Assembly: GCA_001600875.1 (NCBI GenBank)
Contig: BCLD01000018.1
Span: forward strand, 429,521 to 493,520
Source: Solicoccozyma terricola
Taxonomy: Eukaryota > Basidiomycota > Tremellomycetes > Filobasidiales > Piskurozymaceae
Direction: 5' to 3'
Length of the DNA: 64,000 nucleotides
Below the pieces are notes generated by a model. That model made no database searches. It was not told where the DNA came from and was given only the letters and a program-made list of their open reading frames with translations. Position numbers and translations under genes: made by a program. Below, piece after piece: positions 24,924-37,620 of this stretch (the first letter of the stretch is position 1; each line of letters opens with the position of its first letter).

Positions 24924-26822
24924 ATGTCTGGGCACCCGCCTGGCACTCCTCCCGCTCTGCCCCCCATAGACACTGGTATCCAAGCCTACTCATTCATCCT
25001 AGCAGGTTTTCTCATCGAGACGCTGCTATGGGGTCCCATGTTCTCCAACGGCGTGTTCCTGAAGTATTACGCTGCGAATCCCGTGCGTTTGACGGACAGT
25101 GGTACTGGGAGGACAGACTGAGCTGATTGGAAACGTCAGCCGTATAACACCTCATCGGAGCTGGAAATCTCGTTGATTGGAACACTAGCACTCTTCTTCG
25201 GCTGTACGTTGTCTGTGGTCGTCGCCCGACAACGGCTTAACCCCCCCCCCCCCCCCTCTTCTTCCACCAGATACCACCGGTCTTCCTCTCCTTGCTATAT
25301 ACACAGCCAACCCTCGTTTCGTCCAACCTTCACTCTACCTCGGGCTGACGATCTACGTCGGATGTATGATCGGAGCCAGTTTCGTTACCAACATCGGAGC
25401 GCTAGTCGCCCTACAAGGTGTTGGACCAGGGATGGCAAGTGCGTTGTGCGCTTTTCCAGTGGTTAGATATTTACCAGAGTGGGTGAAGAGTTTTATCAAA
25501 GCTGATAGGGACTGATGAGTATGGCTTCTGCAGATGGTTCGATAAACGGAAGGGAATAGCCATGGGTATCATCTTCTCGGGAGGAGGTGTTGGAGGAGCG
25601 GTGGGTCTGGGGAATCTCCTTGGGAGACGGTCTAATGCATGTACTGACCGCAGCAGATTTCTCCTCACAGTACATGCCATTACTGAATTCGTATCTGATT
25701 GACAAAGTCGGTATCGGATGGACATTGAGGATTATTGCCATTTCCACGGGCTTGGTTGCTGTGAGTCGGAGATCAGGGATGTTCCTCCATCAGCTCAGCT
25801 CCTCATTCCCACCTTTGATAAACTCGGAACAGGGCTTGGTAATACCCTTCATCCGCCCACGTCTTCCCATAACACGACCCATCTCCATCTCCACATCAAC
25901 TACCAACACATCCTCCATTCCTCTCTGGAAGACCTTTGCTACAGCCGGATTTTGGGGTTGTTTCTTGAGCACATTGTTACAGGGGTTCGGTTACTTGTTG
26001 GTATCTGACACGAGGATGGGTAAATGGTAGCCGTCTGATGTTGATGTCTCGGCACGCACAGCAACGTCGGCCTTTTCTTACCGAGGTTCTCGGATACCCT
26101 AGGATACACCGTTGGCGCTGCTTTGCTATCAGCATTCAATATCAGTTGTATAGTCGCTCAGGTGATGTGGGGTCATTTTACAGACGTAGGTATCAAATTG
26201 ACGCTTTTGATGGCATACTGGCTGCACTCACCACCCCTTCCCCTCTCCAGCGCATCGCTCCATCCAATGCAATGGCACTCTCCTCCCTCCTCTCCGCCAT
26301 CCTTGTCCTCTTGCTCTGGGGTACCGCAGGTCTTCCGCCGTCGACTGGCACACAAACAGCATCGTTGAGTCTCCTCTTCCCATTCGCCATCGGCTTCGGG
26401 TTGGTCGGAGGGGGGTTCACATCTATGTGGGTTCAGAGTGCAAGTCGGGTGGCTGGGAGTGACAAGGAAGCGCAGGGTCTGTTGTTTTCTGGTGGGTAGG
26501 ACGTTGGTTGACTTGCAATGGAGGCCCTCCCGCTAACGACGAGCGCATCTCCACAGGTTTCTCCATTGCCAGAGGTCTCGGTGCAGTGCTCGGCCCCACC
26601 ATCGGTTCCACACTCTATCGCGCACCAACCTCTTCTTCCCACTCGTGGGGGTCAGCAGGATCTCCTGGTCTGGTGTCGCTCGTGGCTGTGAGTCTGGCAT
26701 GTAGTGCTGGGGCAAGCGTATTGTTCGCGAGAGGAGACAACATGAGACGGTTTTGGAATGCGTTGTGGAAGGATAAAGGTGGAACCGAAGAGATTGAGTT
26801 GAGGAGAGTGAGTGGCTCATGA
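24924..26822 (+). CDS. MFS transporter, monocarboxylate (MCT) type
   Basis: Twelve-helix major facilitator of the monocarboxylate porter family in fungi; the substrate is not predictable here. The short cytosolic N-terminus MSGHPPGTPPALPPIDTG precedes the first helix AYSFILAGFLIETLLWGPMF and SNGVFLKYYAANP. Next come ISLIGTLALFFG, QPSLYLGLTIYVGCMIGASF, the MCT-like WFDKRKGIAMGIIFSGGGVG, IDKVGIGWTLRIIAISTGLV, LWKTFATAGFWGCFLSTLLQ, FPFAIGFGLVGGGFTSMWVQ and FSIARGLGAVLGPTIGSTLY. A cytosolic loop rich in Ser/Thr/Pro separates the two halves. About nine introns break the gene, one containing a 16-nt C run (25241-25256). No signal of local pathway partners. Confidence 0.85.
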
Positions 26823-26963
26823 GACATAAAATCATGTATATTTCAGCATAGCCAGGACTTCCGAGCACCCGTATGCATAACCTTCACTCGTATGGAAACA
26901 TTTACTTGAACGTATATGGAGAAAAGACAGGGGGTTCATTCAAAGTGCATTCCCTACTCGCCG

Positions 26964-29642
26964 CTAGAATCGATCCGACCCCGCAATGCTCGGGTTCCTA
27001 CCTGTGCGGAACGATCGCACGCTCGCCGCCATGCTCTGACGCCTCGCCTTGCCGTCGCGATCGCGAATGCTGGGTGGTTGAGGGGCGGCTCCGTGAACAC
27101 GGGTGACTGTGGGAGTTATGCGAGAGTCAGCGCCATGTATACAGATGTTCGGCAAGCACATACGTTCTGCGACGAATGCATTACCCCATGCCTCGGCGGT
27201 GTACTAGGGGTGAACAAAGGTCAATTTACCGCTCACGAGACGTCATCGGCACTAGGCGCATACCTTGGACACGTACTGAGCGAGAAGGAGGATACATCAG
27301 CTACAAACCCACCCCCATCACACACTACTCCCCGCACTCACTTTGAAAAGCTTCTGATGGTTACTCTTTCTCTGCTCGGCGCTCATGTTGCAGGCGGTCA
27401 GTATCGCATCCGCAGTTGACTGCACGTCCCACGGGTTAATGATGAGGCTACCATTCAAGCTCTGAGCGGCACCGGCGAACTCGGAGAGGATCATCACACC
27501 GTTGCGCTCCTGTTGGCAAGATATGTACTCGTAGGCGACCTGATAGGGTGGTGGGTGTGGTCAGACGGAAGGTCCGGTTTTGCGCCCAGGCACACACACG
27601 TACCAAGTTCATTCCATCTCTCGTACTCGTCACAAGACAGGCATCGGCCAACGCGTACATCGCCGTCAGTTCCTCGAACGGTACACTTGTGTGCATGAAA
27701 TGGATGGGCATGAATTCGACCGTACCGAACCGACCGTTGATTCGGCCGACCAACTCGTTGACCATCGAGCGGAGGTTCTGGTACTCTTCGACGTCCTGAC
27801 GAGATGGAATGGCGAGTTGCACGAGGACGACCTTGCCTATCCACTCCGGGTTCTGCTCGAGGAATACCTCGAGGGCATGGAGTTTCTGAGGAACGCCCTT
27901 GATGTAGTCGAGTCGGTCGACGCCGACAATAACCTTTACCCCTTCGAAGCGTTTTTCCAGTTGCTTGATGCGGGTCACGACCTTTTCGCGTTTCAAACCC
28001 TGTGGGTGGTGAATGGTGTGGCCGTCAGCAGGAGTCCATGTGACCCTCAAACGCGGACTTCTCACCTCGACAAATTGCAACGGCTCGATACCGATGGGGA
28101 AGGTCCCAACATGCGCGTACCTGCCTTCAAAGTGAACACCGTTCGGCATCGTCTCCAGGCCCAGAATACGGGTGCATGACGACAGGAAGTGACGAGCATA
28201 GTCGTATGTGTGGAACCTACGGGGTATGCGTTAGAAAATAAGAGCAGCCCCCCCCCCCCCCTCCCCGGCCACCCGCACTCACCCAATAAGATCACATTGC
28301 AAGACACCGAGTAGGATCTCTCGACGAACGGGAAGGATTCTACGAGTGGTTCTCTGGTGTCAGCACGAGTCCCGACTCTATTAGTGGCCCCGTCACGCCC
28401 CACACACCTATAAATTTCACTCGACGGGAATGGCGTGTGAAGGAAAAATCCAATCTTCACCCCTTCCTTGCCATTCTCTTTCTCCGCCTTTTCCCTTGCC
28501 AACTTGTGCGCCGCATCCTGACGATCAAACTCGTCCTCTGCTTCCTGCTCTTCCTCGATATTTCCAGGTTCAGCAGTCACGGTAGTTGCCTCCGCCTGGG
28601 ATTCTGGAATCGCAGAAGAGTGTGTTGGTTGACGTCCGGATGGTGATGATGCTGGTGCAGGTTTGATGCCGAGCGATGACACGACCTCTCCGGGAACACC
28701 GACGGCCACACGGGATAGCTCACGGCGTGTCGTCTCACCTTGAGACGGGGTCCCGGAGATGAGCGTGCGAAGGAGCATCGGTAGGAGCATGACTGGGAGG
28801 TCGGGGTGAATGAGGTTAGCTGATCGCCCTACGCCTGGTAACACAGTTATCACACTCACGATGGTAGTCCTACCACCAAACCCCCACCCCCACTCAAACC
28901 ACGTCAGCACCATCTCAACCTCTGACCTACGATGCGCCGTTTACCCACCTGCACCCAAACCATATCCCCACTTCCTACAAACGTATTAACGACCTCTGCG
29001 AACCGCATATTCGCCTCCCTGTACGCCAACCAATTATCCTCATCGAAATTCATCTCTCCAGGATGGTAATGGAATAAAGGCCACAAGATCGAGTTGGAGA
29101 ATCCGTTGTAATGCTTCTCGGCGAGTTCATCGGATAGGTAGACGGGATAACATTGGAATTCCGTAAGAAGTCGGTTATTTACCTCTGTTCTGTCCTTGAG
29201 TGGGATCTGTGGACGCCGAACTTCCTGATCAATAAACAGCCCCCAGGGAATGGCGAAATAGGCCAGAACTTCAAAAGCAAAAAGCCACCACCACACTCAC
29301 ATCTTGACCAGGCCAACCGATCCAAGTAAAATTCATGGTCTTCTTACACCCACTCAATGCCGACACCAAACCTCCTGATGACATTTTGTACCCATACTCT
29401 CCAGTCGCTGGATCCTTCTTGATCGTCACTGGCAGCCTGTTCGACACGATGATCAAACGCTGTTCACCTTCGAGTCTCATAGACTCGAGATGGGTCGCCA
29501 AGGAAGCCAACGAGTCTTTACGGGCTGCTGCTGCTGCGGATAGACTTGGTGACATGATGATGGGTTGTTTGACTGGAGCGGGGACGTAAGGCGATGTGTC
29601 AGTATCACGAAGGTAGAGGGCGATGGTTGGGTGGAGAGCCAT
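26964..29642 (-). CDS. TPS1: Alpha,alpha-trehalose-phosphate synthase (UDP-forming)
   Basis: GT20 glycosyltransferase making trehalose-6-phosphate from UDP-glucose and glucose-6-phosphate, the first step of trehalose synthesis, cytosolic. Seen in order: RLIIVSNRLPVTI, YKMSSGGLVSALSG, WIGWPGQD, LWPLFHYHPGEMNFDEDNW, MVWVQDYHLMLLPMLLR, KIGFFLHTPFPSSEIYR, GVDRLDYIKGVPQKLHALEV, GRINGRFGTVEFMPIHFMH, LVTSTRDGMNLVAYEYISCQ and GSLIINPWD. The C-terminus after AFVAEL is short and basic (RKARRQSM-like; ends SIAGSDRF). About 90 Ser/Pro/Glu-rich residues are inserted between MLLR and KIGFFLHTPFP. The start at 29642 (MALHPTIALYLRD) is the first plausible ATG; MSPSLSAAAAARK at 29555 is an alternative. Confidence 0.94.
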
Positions 29643-30656
29643 GTTGTCGATGTGGGTAGGGAGTTGGTCTAAAGGACAAGAATAACATGGGGTAAATGGA
29701 CAAGCCACGCACCGGGTGTTCAATGTATATGTATGCGTTTTCTATCCTGCCGTTCAAGGTCCGACTATCGAGTGTTTGAAGAAGCAGAGATTCAGAAACG
29801 AGAAAAAAGACACACAATATCAGTAGATTGTCCGCTGGATCTGCCGCTCGGATTTCAGCCCACAAAGGGCGAGTGGCTTTAGCCTGCCTTTATCCTCACC
29901 TTTCGACGCTACCGGCGGTAATGTTTCAGCACTTGAGCAAACTCCGACACGATGTTGCAACGTGCGACGGTGTTGCAAGGGGACGGTGGTTGGGGGGTAA
30001 GGGGGGATGGTACGGCGTGCGGCAGAGTGTCGAGGCAGACGGGAGGTGTTCCGTGGTTGGAGTTGGTTCTTGTATGGGACGGCGTGCGAAACTTGGAGTT
30101 GGAGAAAGCTCAAGCACCGACAGCTGGGGATGAGCAAAGGACTGGGCAGTGGTATGAACAGGCGAGTTGAGCTGAACACGGTGCTGCAAGATGGGACTGA
30201 AAGTTGGGAAAACGTTGCTGACCCCTTTCCTTTCATCCGCGTCACGAAAATACGTCACTGGGCGGGGACAGACAAATCCCGTAGAAGCACCGTTCGTCCT
30301 TCCACGGGGAAGAGGATGGGGATGAGGAGCCAGAACAGCTGTCTGCGCTCGTACACAAAGACAGCTTGGTGGAAACATCAAGACATTGATACTATAACGG
30401 GTAATGACTATAAGGGAGCGAACTGGTCTGGAACTACTACTGCAATGCGCAAAAGGGCCCTTCTGCAACTATCCAGCAATAAGCACAGCTGGACCGGCGA
30501 CTATCACTGTGGTAGTTGTTGACAAAGAATCAGCGACGTCGAAAAGCCACATAGATCTACTTTATCGACTAACCGTCATTGAGAAGTGAGAGGTTGTACC
30601 TTTTCAAGTGACAACAAGCTAGTCAGTACGCTGCTTGCACTACGTCTGGTTTCAAC
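29643..30656. promoter_or_regulatory. TPS1 upstream region
   Basis: About 1 kb between the TPS1 start and the stop of the next minus-strand gene. It contains stress-response-element-like pentamers: AGGGG at 29978-29982 and CCCCT at 30222-30226. These short motifs can occur by chance. Open frames here (for example plus 30007-30522) have no family resemblance and are judged spurious. Confidence 0.35.
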
Positions 30657-32398
30657 TCACGGGGTGACAAAAGTGTCCTCGCTCGTGAGCATAACGAACA
30701 TGGTGCCGTTGTTGATGGGGTCTATCGTATAAAAAAGGGGGTCATCCTCAGTCAGCAAAGTTTGCATAAACCCTCCCCCAACTGCAAAGCGAATTGAAAA
30801 AAAAAAAACTCACCATCTCCAAAGACGAATCCACCTGGCAAGATACACATACCAGTCCCGTTTCCGGTACTGTTAAATGGCGAACTTGTCACGTTCAACT
30901 GGTTGACGAATTTACAGAACGATGGGATGGACAAAGTGACGTTGTCTCCAACGGCTGTCATATACGAGTTGTTGTATGACACGTTCATACCAGGAGCATC
31001 GTATGACAGGTAAAGAGTTTCATTAACGGAAACGAATGCAGTTCGGTTGGTGGATAAAGCAGCTGGGATGTTTGGGTCGGTGAGGTTTGGGTTGTTGTTG
31101 ATGGTAAGAGTGGGGAAGATGTTCCATTCGATCTTTGGGTTCTCCGCAGGGCACTAGGAGGGGAGGAGGGTCGTCGCACAGTGTCAGCCGGCAAACCATC
31201 GGGAGGATATCCAGGTGAATACTCACTTCGATGAGGTACGGTGACAACAAAGTCCAGGCCATCGACTGAGAGATACCCGATTCAAACCAAACGGGCTATC
31301 GGAAAAAGAATATCGGGAACATTGGTCGGTGGCAATGATCAAACATCAACCTCGCACTCCGGCCTCGCACTCCGGGGCACGACAAAACTAACCATTGGGA
31401 AAGCACCTGCCAATTGACGGAATGCCATCTGCTGCCTCGCCTCAGTGGTGATACTCTGCAAGAGCAACTGGGCAGCAGCTCGAGAGTCGAGGTGTGGTCT
31501 GAAAGGGGGGGGGGGGGGGNNNNNNNNNNNNNNNNNNNNNNNNNNNNNNNNNNNNNNNNNNNNNNNNNNNNNNNNNNNNNNNNNNNNNNNNNNNNNNNNN
31601 NNNNNNNNNNNNNNNNNNNNNNNNGGGGGGGGGGGGGGGGGAAGGAGACGTCGTCAGAACTGCTGGTAGCGCTAGGGAAACAGTTTTTGCCAAGAGAAAG
31701 CAAGAAACTCACAAGAACCCGTAGACTCCGCTCTCTCCCCATCTGTTCGACGACGATGTCAAAGTAGGCACAACAGAACCGGCACATGAGGTACAATTGC
31801 TGTCAGAAACCCCTTTCCCGACTCGCATGCTGATCACTCACCGTGTCAAAACGGCGCAGAATTGGATAAACTCCTGTACAGTGTTGAAGTCGTACTTGTA
31901 CTTGCATTGCTGGGATATATAAACGGGGAGGAGACAGGGGGTCAGCGGAAATGATTGCGAATCCAATCACCGACGGACAGGCAATCATTCACCTTGGCAC
32001 CCTTGTTCTGTAAGATGTTAGTGATGAGCTCTGCGTGTCCGACTTCCTGTTGAGCCATGAATCGAATGAGACTGGTGTCTTGGTCGGTGATGCCAACAGC
32101 GGCGAATTCCTCGGCAGAGAAGCGGGCGAGACCCTACATAGAGTAAAAATGAGCGCATTGCCCAATCGAATCGGTATTCTAAGCAGACACTCACATAGTT
32201 GAATAGATCGAGCTCGATCCACTCCTGATTTAAAGCCAAGTTCAACGACTGGAAATCAAAGTCGGATCCTGGCGCGTAGAACGGCAGAGGAGAGGTGGCA
32301 TTGACGTCAACTCCACCAGTTGGAGGAGGAGCAGCTGTTGGCAAGCCTGCTACAATGGCAGCCGAAGCGGCGGCGGCGAGAAGTGCGTTGAACAACAT
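30657..32398 (-). CDS. Secreted ferritin-like Rds1-type protein (contains assembly gap)
   Basis: Ferritin-2-domain protein of the fungal Rds1/stress-response family; function poorly known, associated with nutrient stress in S. pombe. The signal peptide MLFNALLAAAASAAIVAGLP is clear. Helices follow: LNLALNQEWIELDLFNYGLA, FSAEEFAAVGITDQDTSLIR, FMAQQEVGHAELITNILQNK (the QQE..H metal-like pair) and YKYDFNTVQEFIQFCAVL. The C-terminal part is Asn/Thr-rich with N-glycosylation sites (NVTSSPFNSTGNGTGMC, NNGTMFVMLTSEDTFVTP). An N gap (31520-31624) flanked by G runs lies in an intron or exon edge, so one exon may be incomplete. The TGA after FVTP is also a perfect GTGAGT donor, so a further exon is possible. 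Confidence 0.82.
31520..31624. other. Assembly gap (105 N) inside a G run
   Basis: The gap is flanked by 15 G (31505-31519) and 17 G (31625-31641). On the coding (minus) strand this is a C tract followed by a CTTTCAG acceptor, so the gap most likely lies within an intron's pyrimidine tract. Confidence 0.95.
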
Positions 32399-32787
32399 TG
32401 ATTGTATGTTTTGGATTGAATTTTGTGGTCTACAGGTCACGACGACGACAGCAGCTCCACCTTATATATACGTATACGTCTTAGCTGAACGAAAAACCCC
32501 GCCTTCGATCTATGACACTGTGCATCACTGGAACTGCGGAATGCATCGTCATCCAAACCCTTTCCGGATAGTGCGATCCAAAGGTTCCCCCCACTCCACC
32601 TCCAGGCACGATCGCCCGATCGAGCCACGTGGGATTACTCAATTAAATTGCCGGAAATTCCAGAGAAATGTTGCCGAGACCATGAGGGCATACGAATGGC
32701 ACTCCCCATCCGACTTCCATTCTGCCGTCATTCGACCCTGCGGCCGCCGTCACATGCCCCAAACAAATGAAATGTCACCAAACGCGG
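32399..32787 (-). promoter_or_regulatory. Promoter region of the Rds1-like gene with TATA box
   Basis: A 389-bp gap upstream of the ferritin-like gene. A clear TATA element lies at 32462-32470 (TATATATAAG on the minus strand), about 65 bp before the ATG, as expected for a strongly regulated, stress-type gene. Confidence 0.6.
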
Positions 32788-34972
32788 CTACAGTCTAGCT
32801 TTAACTACAGGCTGTTTCACAGCCGGTTCGGCCTTCGTTGTTGACGATGGCGGTTCTCCAAAGAAAACAACACTGTTAAAGGGGGGAGGGGTTCAGCTTT
32901 CGGGCCCGTGCTGCATAGTCCACACCGATTAGAAACACCCACGTGCATGTGATATCATCCCTCAACCACCTAGACATTGGCGCCCTCATACTGATCAGTT
33001 GGTTGCGTTTCTGTGCGTCCGATCCGGCTAGCGAGTTCTTGATCAGATGGGTGGCGACGTTGTCGTCCTCGAACACCCAGTCACTGCGACGCTTGACAGT
33101 CTCTTGTGGCGGGTATCGCTCCAAAGACGCTGCAGAAGAAGGGAGGAGGGTGGATGCTAGTTCCGTCGCGGGGATCGGGGCGTGGCGAGGATGCTGGATG
33201 TGAGCTGCAACGAGTGCAACGGCTTCGGTAGATGATATCCGGTCCCAGACTGCCAAGACAAGGGCAAAATTCAGTTGTGAGTTGGCGAGCGGCGCCAGGT
33301 CCAACAACAACTCACGACCATCCGTCGCCATCACGACAAACTTCAAATCGCCCTCCGCACCCGCTTTCAGGCTCTTATGCGTCACCTCGGGTTTCGCGGT
33401 TACATAAGGAGGCGATCTCGAGTACGGAGTCGGATGACGGTTAACCGCGTAGTCAGACGGTAGCATGTTGTTTACCCTGTGCAGGCGTGGGGGGAATCCA
33501 TCAGTTCAAAAGCAGTTCAAAAGGGTGCAAGGCGATGAGCGATCGTGATACTCACCCTTCATACTGCTCCTTGGTCCATTTATATTTCGCGTCACCTTCA
33601 GGTCCCTTCCATCAGCTGACGGGTCCCCAGAGCTGAAGCATAAACTACCCTGACAAAACCCACCGAACGCTCTAGTAGGCATTAAAGAACCCAGTAATCT
33701 CCCTCTAATTACGACCGTATCCTTCTCCTCTGGAGGATGTTCGCCTTGTAATCTATGTGCGAACGTCAGAATCAGTCTCAAGAGCATTTGGCGGTTTATG
33801 CCAATCTGTCCCCCCACCGGCCCTAACCCACCTCTGTACCTCCTTTGGATTCTTCGCCATGTGATCGTCTGTCAACACTTCACATCTCCAACCCTCTCCC
33901 TCAACCCAATACCCAGCAACAGCTCTACAATCCCCCGTACTCGCCACCAACAACTCCTCCCTTTCCTCATCCACCATCAATGTGATTGCACAACTTCCAG
34001 AAACTGCGGGTTCCACCATCGGTATGATGATCGGTCTAACGGAAGCTTTACCCGGTTTAGCGGGAAAATGTGGGATCAATCTGAGTGGAGCCGAGATGAT
34101 TTGGTCGTCTAACGTGAGGAAAGCGGATTGTAGTGAGGATGATATGGTTCCTGGGGTGATTTGAACGGTAGGTGTGAGTAGCGAGGTTATTGGAGATGTT
34201 AAGGAGGAGATGTATGACAGGATATGGGAAGATGCTGATCGATTTGGCTGAAGAGGGAGTGTTGGATAATGACCTGCGTACAATGATCGTAATGATAAGA
34301 TGATCATGGGATGTAGTGTCTTGGTAAGGAGTTGAGAAGTTGCTGTTCCCCCGTGCCCATCGAATATCGAGAATAATCTGATCTTCTCCTCAATTTGATC
34401 TCCGGATGGTAAAATCATTGACTTTGAAACGGTATCCTCCGCATGACGATCTTCCATCGGTTCATTCGAAGCGAGGGAGTTGTTATCGTATCGAGTAACT
34501 GATGTAGGTTTCCCTGTAGGGAATGTGACTGTTTTTTCGTGTTCGTGAAGACGTTTGGAGAGTTCCGCAGGTGACAACACGGTATGTTCATGCTTTACTA
34601 CCCCCCTGCTGGTGTTGGTGTTTGTTGTGCTGCAGGACCGAAGACGAAGACGACGAGGTAAGCGGTACGCGGCAGGGCCCAATCAGCGTGATGATGATGA
34701 TGTTGGAATTTTGGTGCCCAGACCACATCATCCAGGGAAACTCACAACACCTCGATCTTGTGAGAAACCTCTCTACCCATCTCGGAATAGTAATACGATG
34801 CTCCTGCTGCACCCAGTAATGCGGTTGCTATCAAACCGTTGCGTAGTAGATGAGGAGACGACGAGGACGAGGACGACGTATGACTTGCGGAGTACGCTCT
34901 TGACGACGAAGATACACGACGCGGGATGGTGGAGAGACGAGCACAAGTACGGGATAGAGCTATATGGGACAT
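32788..34972 (-). CDS. Mitochondrial PP2C phosphatase, pyruvate dehydrogenase phosphatase type (PTC5-like)
   Basis: PP2C-family phosphatase that probably dephosphorylates pyruvate dehydrogenase E1 alpha in the mitochondrion. N-terminus MSHIALSRTCARLSTIPRRV plus Ser-rich SSSSRAYSASHTSSSS is a presequence, then a membrane-like segment LLRNGLIATALLGAAGASYYY. The PP2C core follows: EPMEDRHAED, LFSIFDGHGGTATSQLL, SGSCAITLMVDEE, LLVASTGDCRAVAGYWVEG, VLTDDHMAKNPKEVQRLQGE, IRGRLLGSLMPTRAFGD, YKWTKEQYEGVNN, PEVTHKSL, FVVMATDGLWDRISS, EDDNVATHLIKNSLAG and RDDITCTVVFFG. The long spacing and the NPKEVQRLQGEHP and RLLG..TRAFGDA motifs fit PDP rather than Ptc1-4. Ends PVVKARL. Confidence 0.9.
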
Positions 34973-35255
34973 CGTCGGTGGTGAGAAAGAGCGAGGTGTG
35001 ATGTGTATGAAGCTACGGTGAACAAGCCAAGGGTCGGGATTCGATCATGGGTCCTGAAGGATGTACTGAGCTGGTCAACAAAGGAGCAGGACGAGGGGGG
35101 TGGGTGACCCGGGAGGAGGGGGGAATCCCAGTTGCACCGCGGTTTCCCCCCAGCTCCACCCCCGGCACGTGACTGTCCAAGATTTCCTCACTTCAACCCT
35201 CCATTAGTCCTCCTGGGGCCCTCATACGGTCACCTCCCTCCTCTCCAGCAGCACC

Positions 35256-37262
35256 ATGGCAGTCAAACCACCAGTCCTCCATCTTATACTCGATGCAGGA
35301 CCTCTCCTCTCCCTCTCCTCCCTCTCCGGCATGGCAGAACATTTCATAACCACCCCTTCTGTCCTCGCTGAATTGAGAGACCCTCGTGCGAGAGAGCATT
35401 GGGAGCGATTGAAAATGTTGGGCAAGGAGGTCGAAGTTAGAGAGCCTGATGCGGCAAGTTTGGCAAAAGGTGGGTGGGGGTGGATTGGTCGTTGTTTCTT
35501 CGTCGTCGTCACCTTTGCGATATCTCGATGGCTGATGCGGGGTCAACTTTCCAGTCATTGCATTCGCTAAAGCAACAGGAGATTACTCGGTCCTCTCGCA
35601 ACCTGATTTACACGTTCTCGCATTGACATTCCAATACGAGGTGATGGAGAATGGGTATATGAGAGTTCGAGATGAATTTGGCAAGGTTAGTTGGCAGCGG
35701 AAAGGGAAAGAGATGAAATGCGAGGCTGATTGTCGTTTGTCGACGCACTCCTCGAATTAGCCACCAAAGGGCATCAAACCAGCTCATAAACTCAAACTCA
35801 AAGGTCCCGAATCAACAGCATCTCAAGACGAAGCTTCGACCAATACTTCCAACGCTCCAGTTGTAGAGACCTCCACATCCCAGGCATCATCGTCATCTGC
35901 GCCACCAGCAGGTCCATCAAACCCTTGGACTCGAAACCTACCCGTTCCTCCGTCTGAAGGAACAAACGAAGAGGAAAACGTCGTCGACGACGACGACGAC
36001 GACGAGGTTGATGAATACGATGAGGATGATTTCCCGGTGTTAGGAGGTGATAGAGTGTGGGAGGATGTCGACGAGGAGATATCGAAAGACGGTGTCGCGG
36101 AGACCGGACAGGACGAGCCGATACTAGTCCCTGTTCGTCGCCCAGCTGAATCGCCTACCACCGCGGCACCAGAAGAAGAACGACCGTCTCTGATCGACTC
36201 TTATCCTGCTCCTCGACGTCTTCAACCCGCACCCGCTGCTCCTATTTACGCTCTGGATGATTTACCTGCGTCGGACGATGAAGGAGATTGGATCACACCT
36301 ACGACCGTCTCCCATCAAAAATCACTGGATATGGGATTAATACCTTCCATTCCGGCGACGACAACCAATTCATTCACGACTGTCGCCACTACACCGGGAG
36401 CGAAAGTCAAGGGACCGAAACATGTGCCTCAATTAAAAGCGGCTTGTATGACGGGTGATTTTGCAGTGCAGAATGTGTTATTGCAGATGGGATTGAATTT
36501 AGTTGGAGAGGGTGGGAAGAGGATTGGGATGGTGAAGAGTTGGGTATTGAGATGTCATGCTTGTTTCAAGTGAGTGTTGGACCCTCCCCGCCCCCCCCCC
36601 CCCCAAAAAAAAAAGGTGTGCAAAATTGAGATACTGAACGGAATTCAACCAACCCACAGGGTCTGTAAAGATTCTAGTAAAAAATTCTGTCCATCTTGTG
36701 GTAATCCAACTCTAATCCGAGCTTCTGTCTCCGCACGAGCTCCAAATGCCTCTGGTGGATCCTCTACAACGACACCGGACGGTCTTCACGTTCACCTGAA
36801 GCCCAACTTCCAATATCGAACCCGAGGGACAATCTACTCCATCCCATCACCGAAGATGGGGTCTGCAAAAGGTCAATCAGGTGGCGGATCGGGGTTGATC
36901 CTCCGTGAAGACCAGAAAGAATTTATGAGCGCGGTGAGGAGGGAAGAAGGTCGAAGAAAGAAGGAGGAGAGACAGCTGGAGAAGGCGGTAAGGTTGGAGG
37001 TGGAGGGGAAAGGAAAAGGTTTGGGTGGTTGGAATGATCCGGATGTAAGTTCTTTTTTTTTTTTTTTCGTTTCTGCCAACGGGGAGCCGTTGACGAGTCG
37101 GGCGGGCGGTGAACTAACACGAGCCCTCGCGTGAAACCACAGTGGCTACCGGAGATGTTTACAGTAGGGATGTCAGGCAAGGGTCGACGTGGCGACGAGC
37201 AGCTGCCTGACATTGGGTACGGCCGTCGGAATCCCAACCAGGCGAGGAGAAAGAAGAGATAG
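35256..37262 (+). CDS. NOB1: NOB1, 20S pre-rRNA endonuclease
   Basis: PIN-domain nuclease that cleaves site D to form 18S rRNA 3' ends in cytoplasmic pre-40S particles. The PIN domain (residues 1-140) shows LILDAGPLLSLSSLSGMAEH, FITTPSVLAELRDPRAREHW, VIAFAKATGDYSVLSQPDLH and LALTFQYEVMENG, with the acidic active-site residues D12, E39 and D in TGD and QPD. A disordered acidic linker (VVDDDDDDEVDEYDEDDFPV) follows, then ACMTGDFAVQNVLLQMGLNL, the zinc ribbon CHACFKVCKDSSKKFCPSCG with its four cysteines, and a basic tail ending NQARRKKR. Introns include one with a C run plus A10 (about 36570-36660) and one with T15 (about 37045-37141). Divergent from the PDP-like gene. Confidence 0.95.
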
Positions 37263-37620
37263 AGATGGAGATGGAGATGGGGAGACACGGGTGGACGGGT
37301 GGACGGGGAAGGATGCCCGTTTAATTTTATGTTCGACGGCAGGGAGGGAGGGAGGGAAAGACAGACGGATGGATGGATGGATGGTGTACAGCTACTTGGA
37401 CAGACCGTAGATCACAGTACAGACCAGGTCATCGCACTCACACCAGCCCGGAGACTCCAGTACATGACTCCCATCCTCACATCTTTCCCTTAGAAGCACG
37501 AAAATCACACCGACGACCTCTTACGGGTTATTTCCGCCCTCCAACGCCCCTCTATCTCTCCCCCCCCCCCCCCACGCAACTCCCACGAGCATCACCATTC
37601 GGCGAACCTTTCTCGCCAAC

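Noticed and set aside
30007..30522. Plus-strand frame of 171 codons upstream of TPS1
   Set aside because: Composition looks random; no domain, no splice logic, and it overlaps other frames equally long.
31414..31796. Frames containing runs of X
   Set aside because: They span the N gap and have no meaning as proteins.
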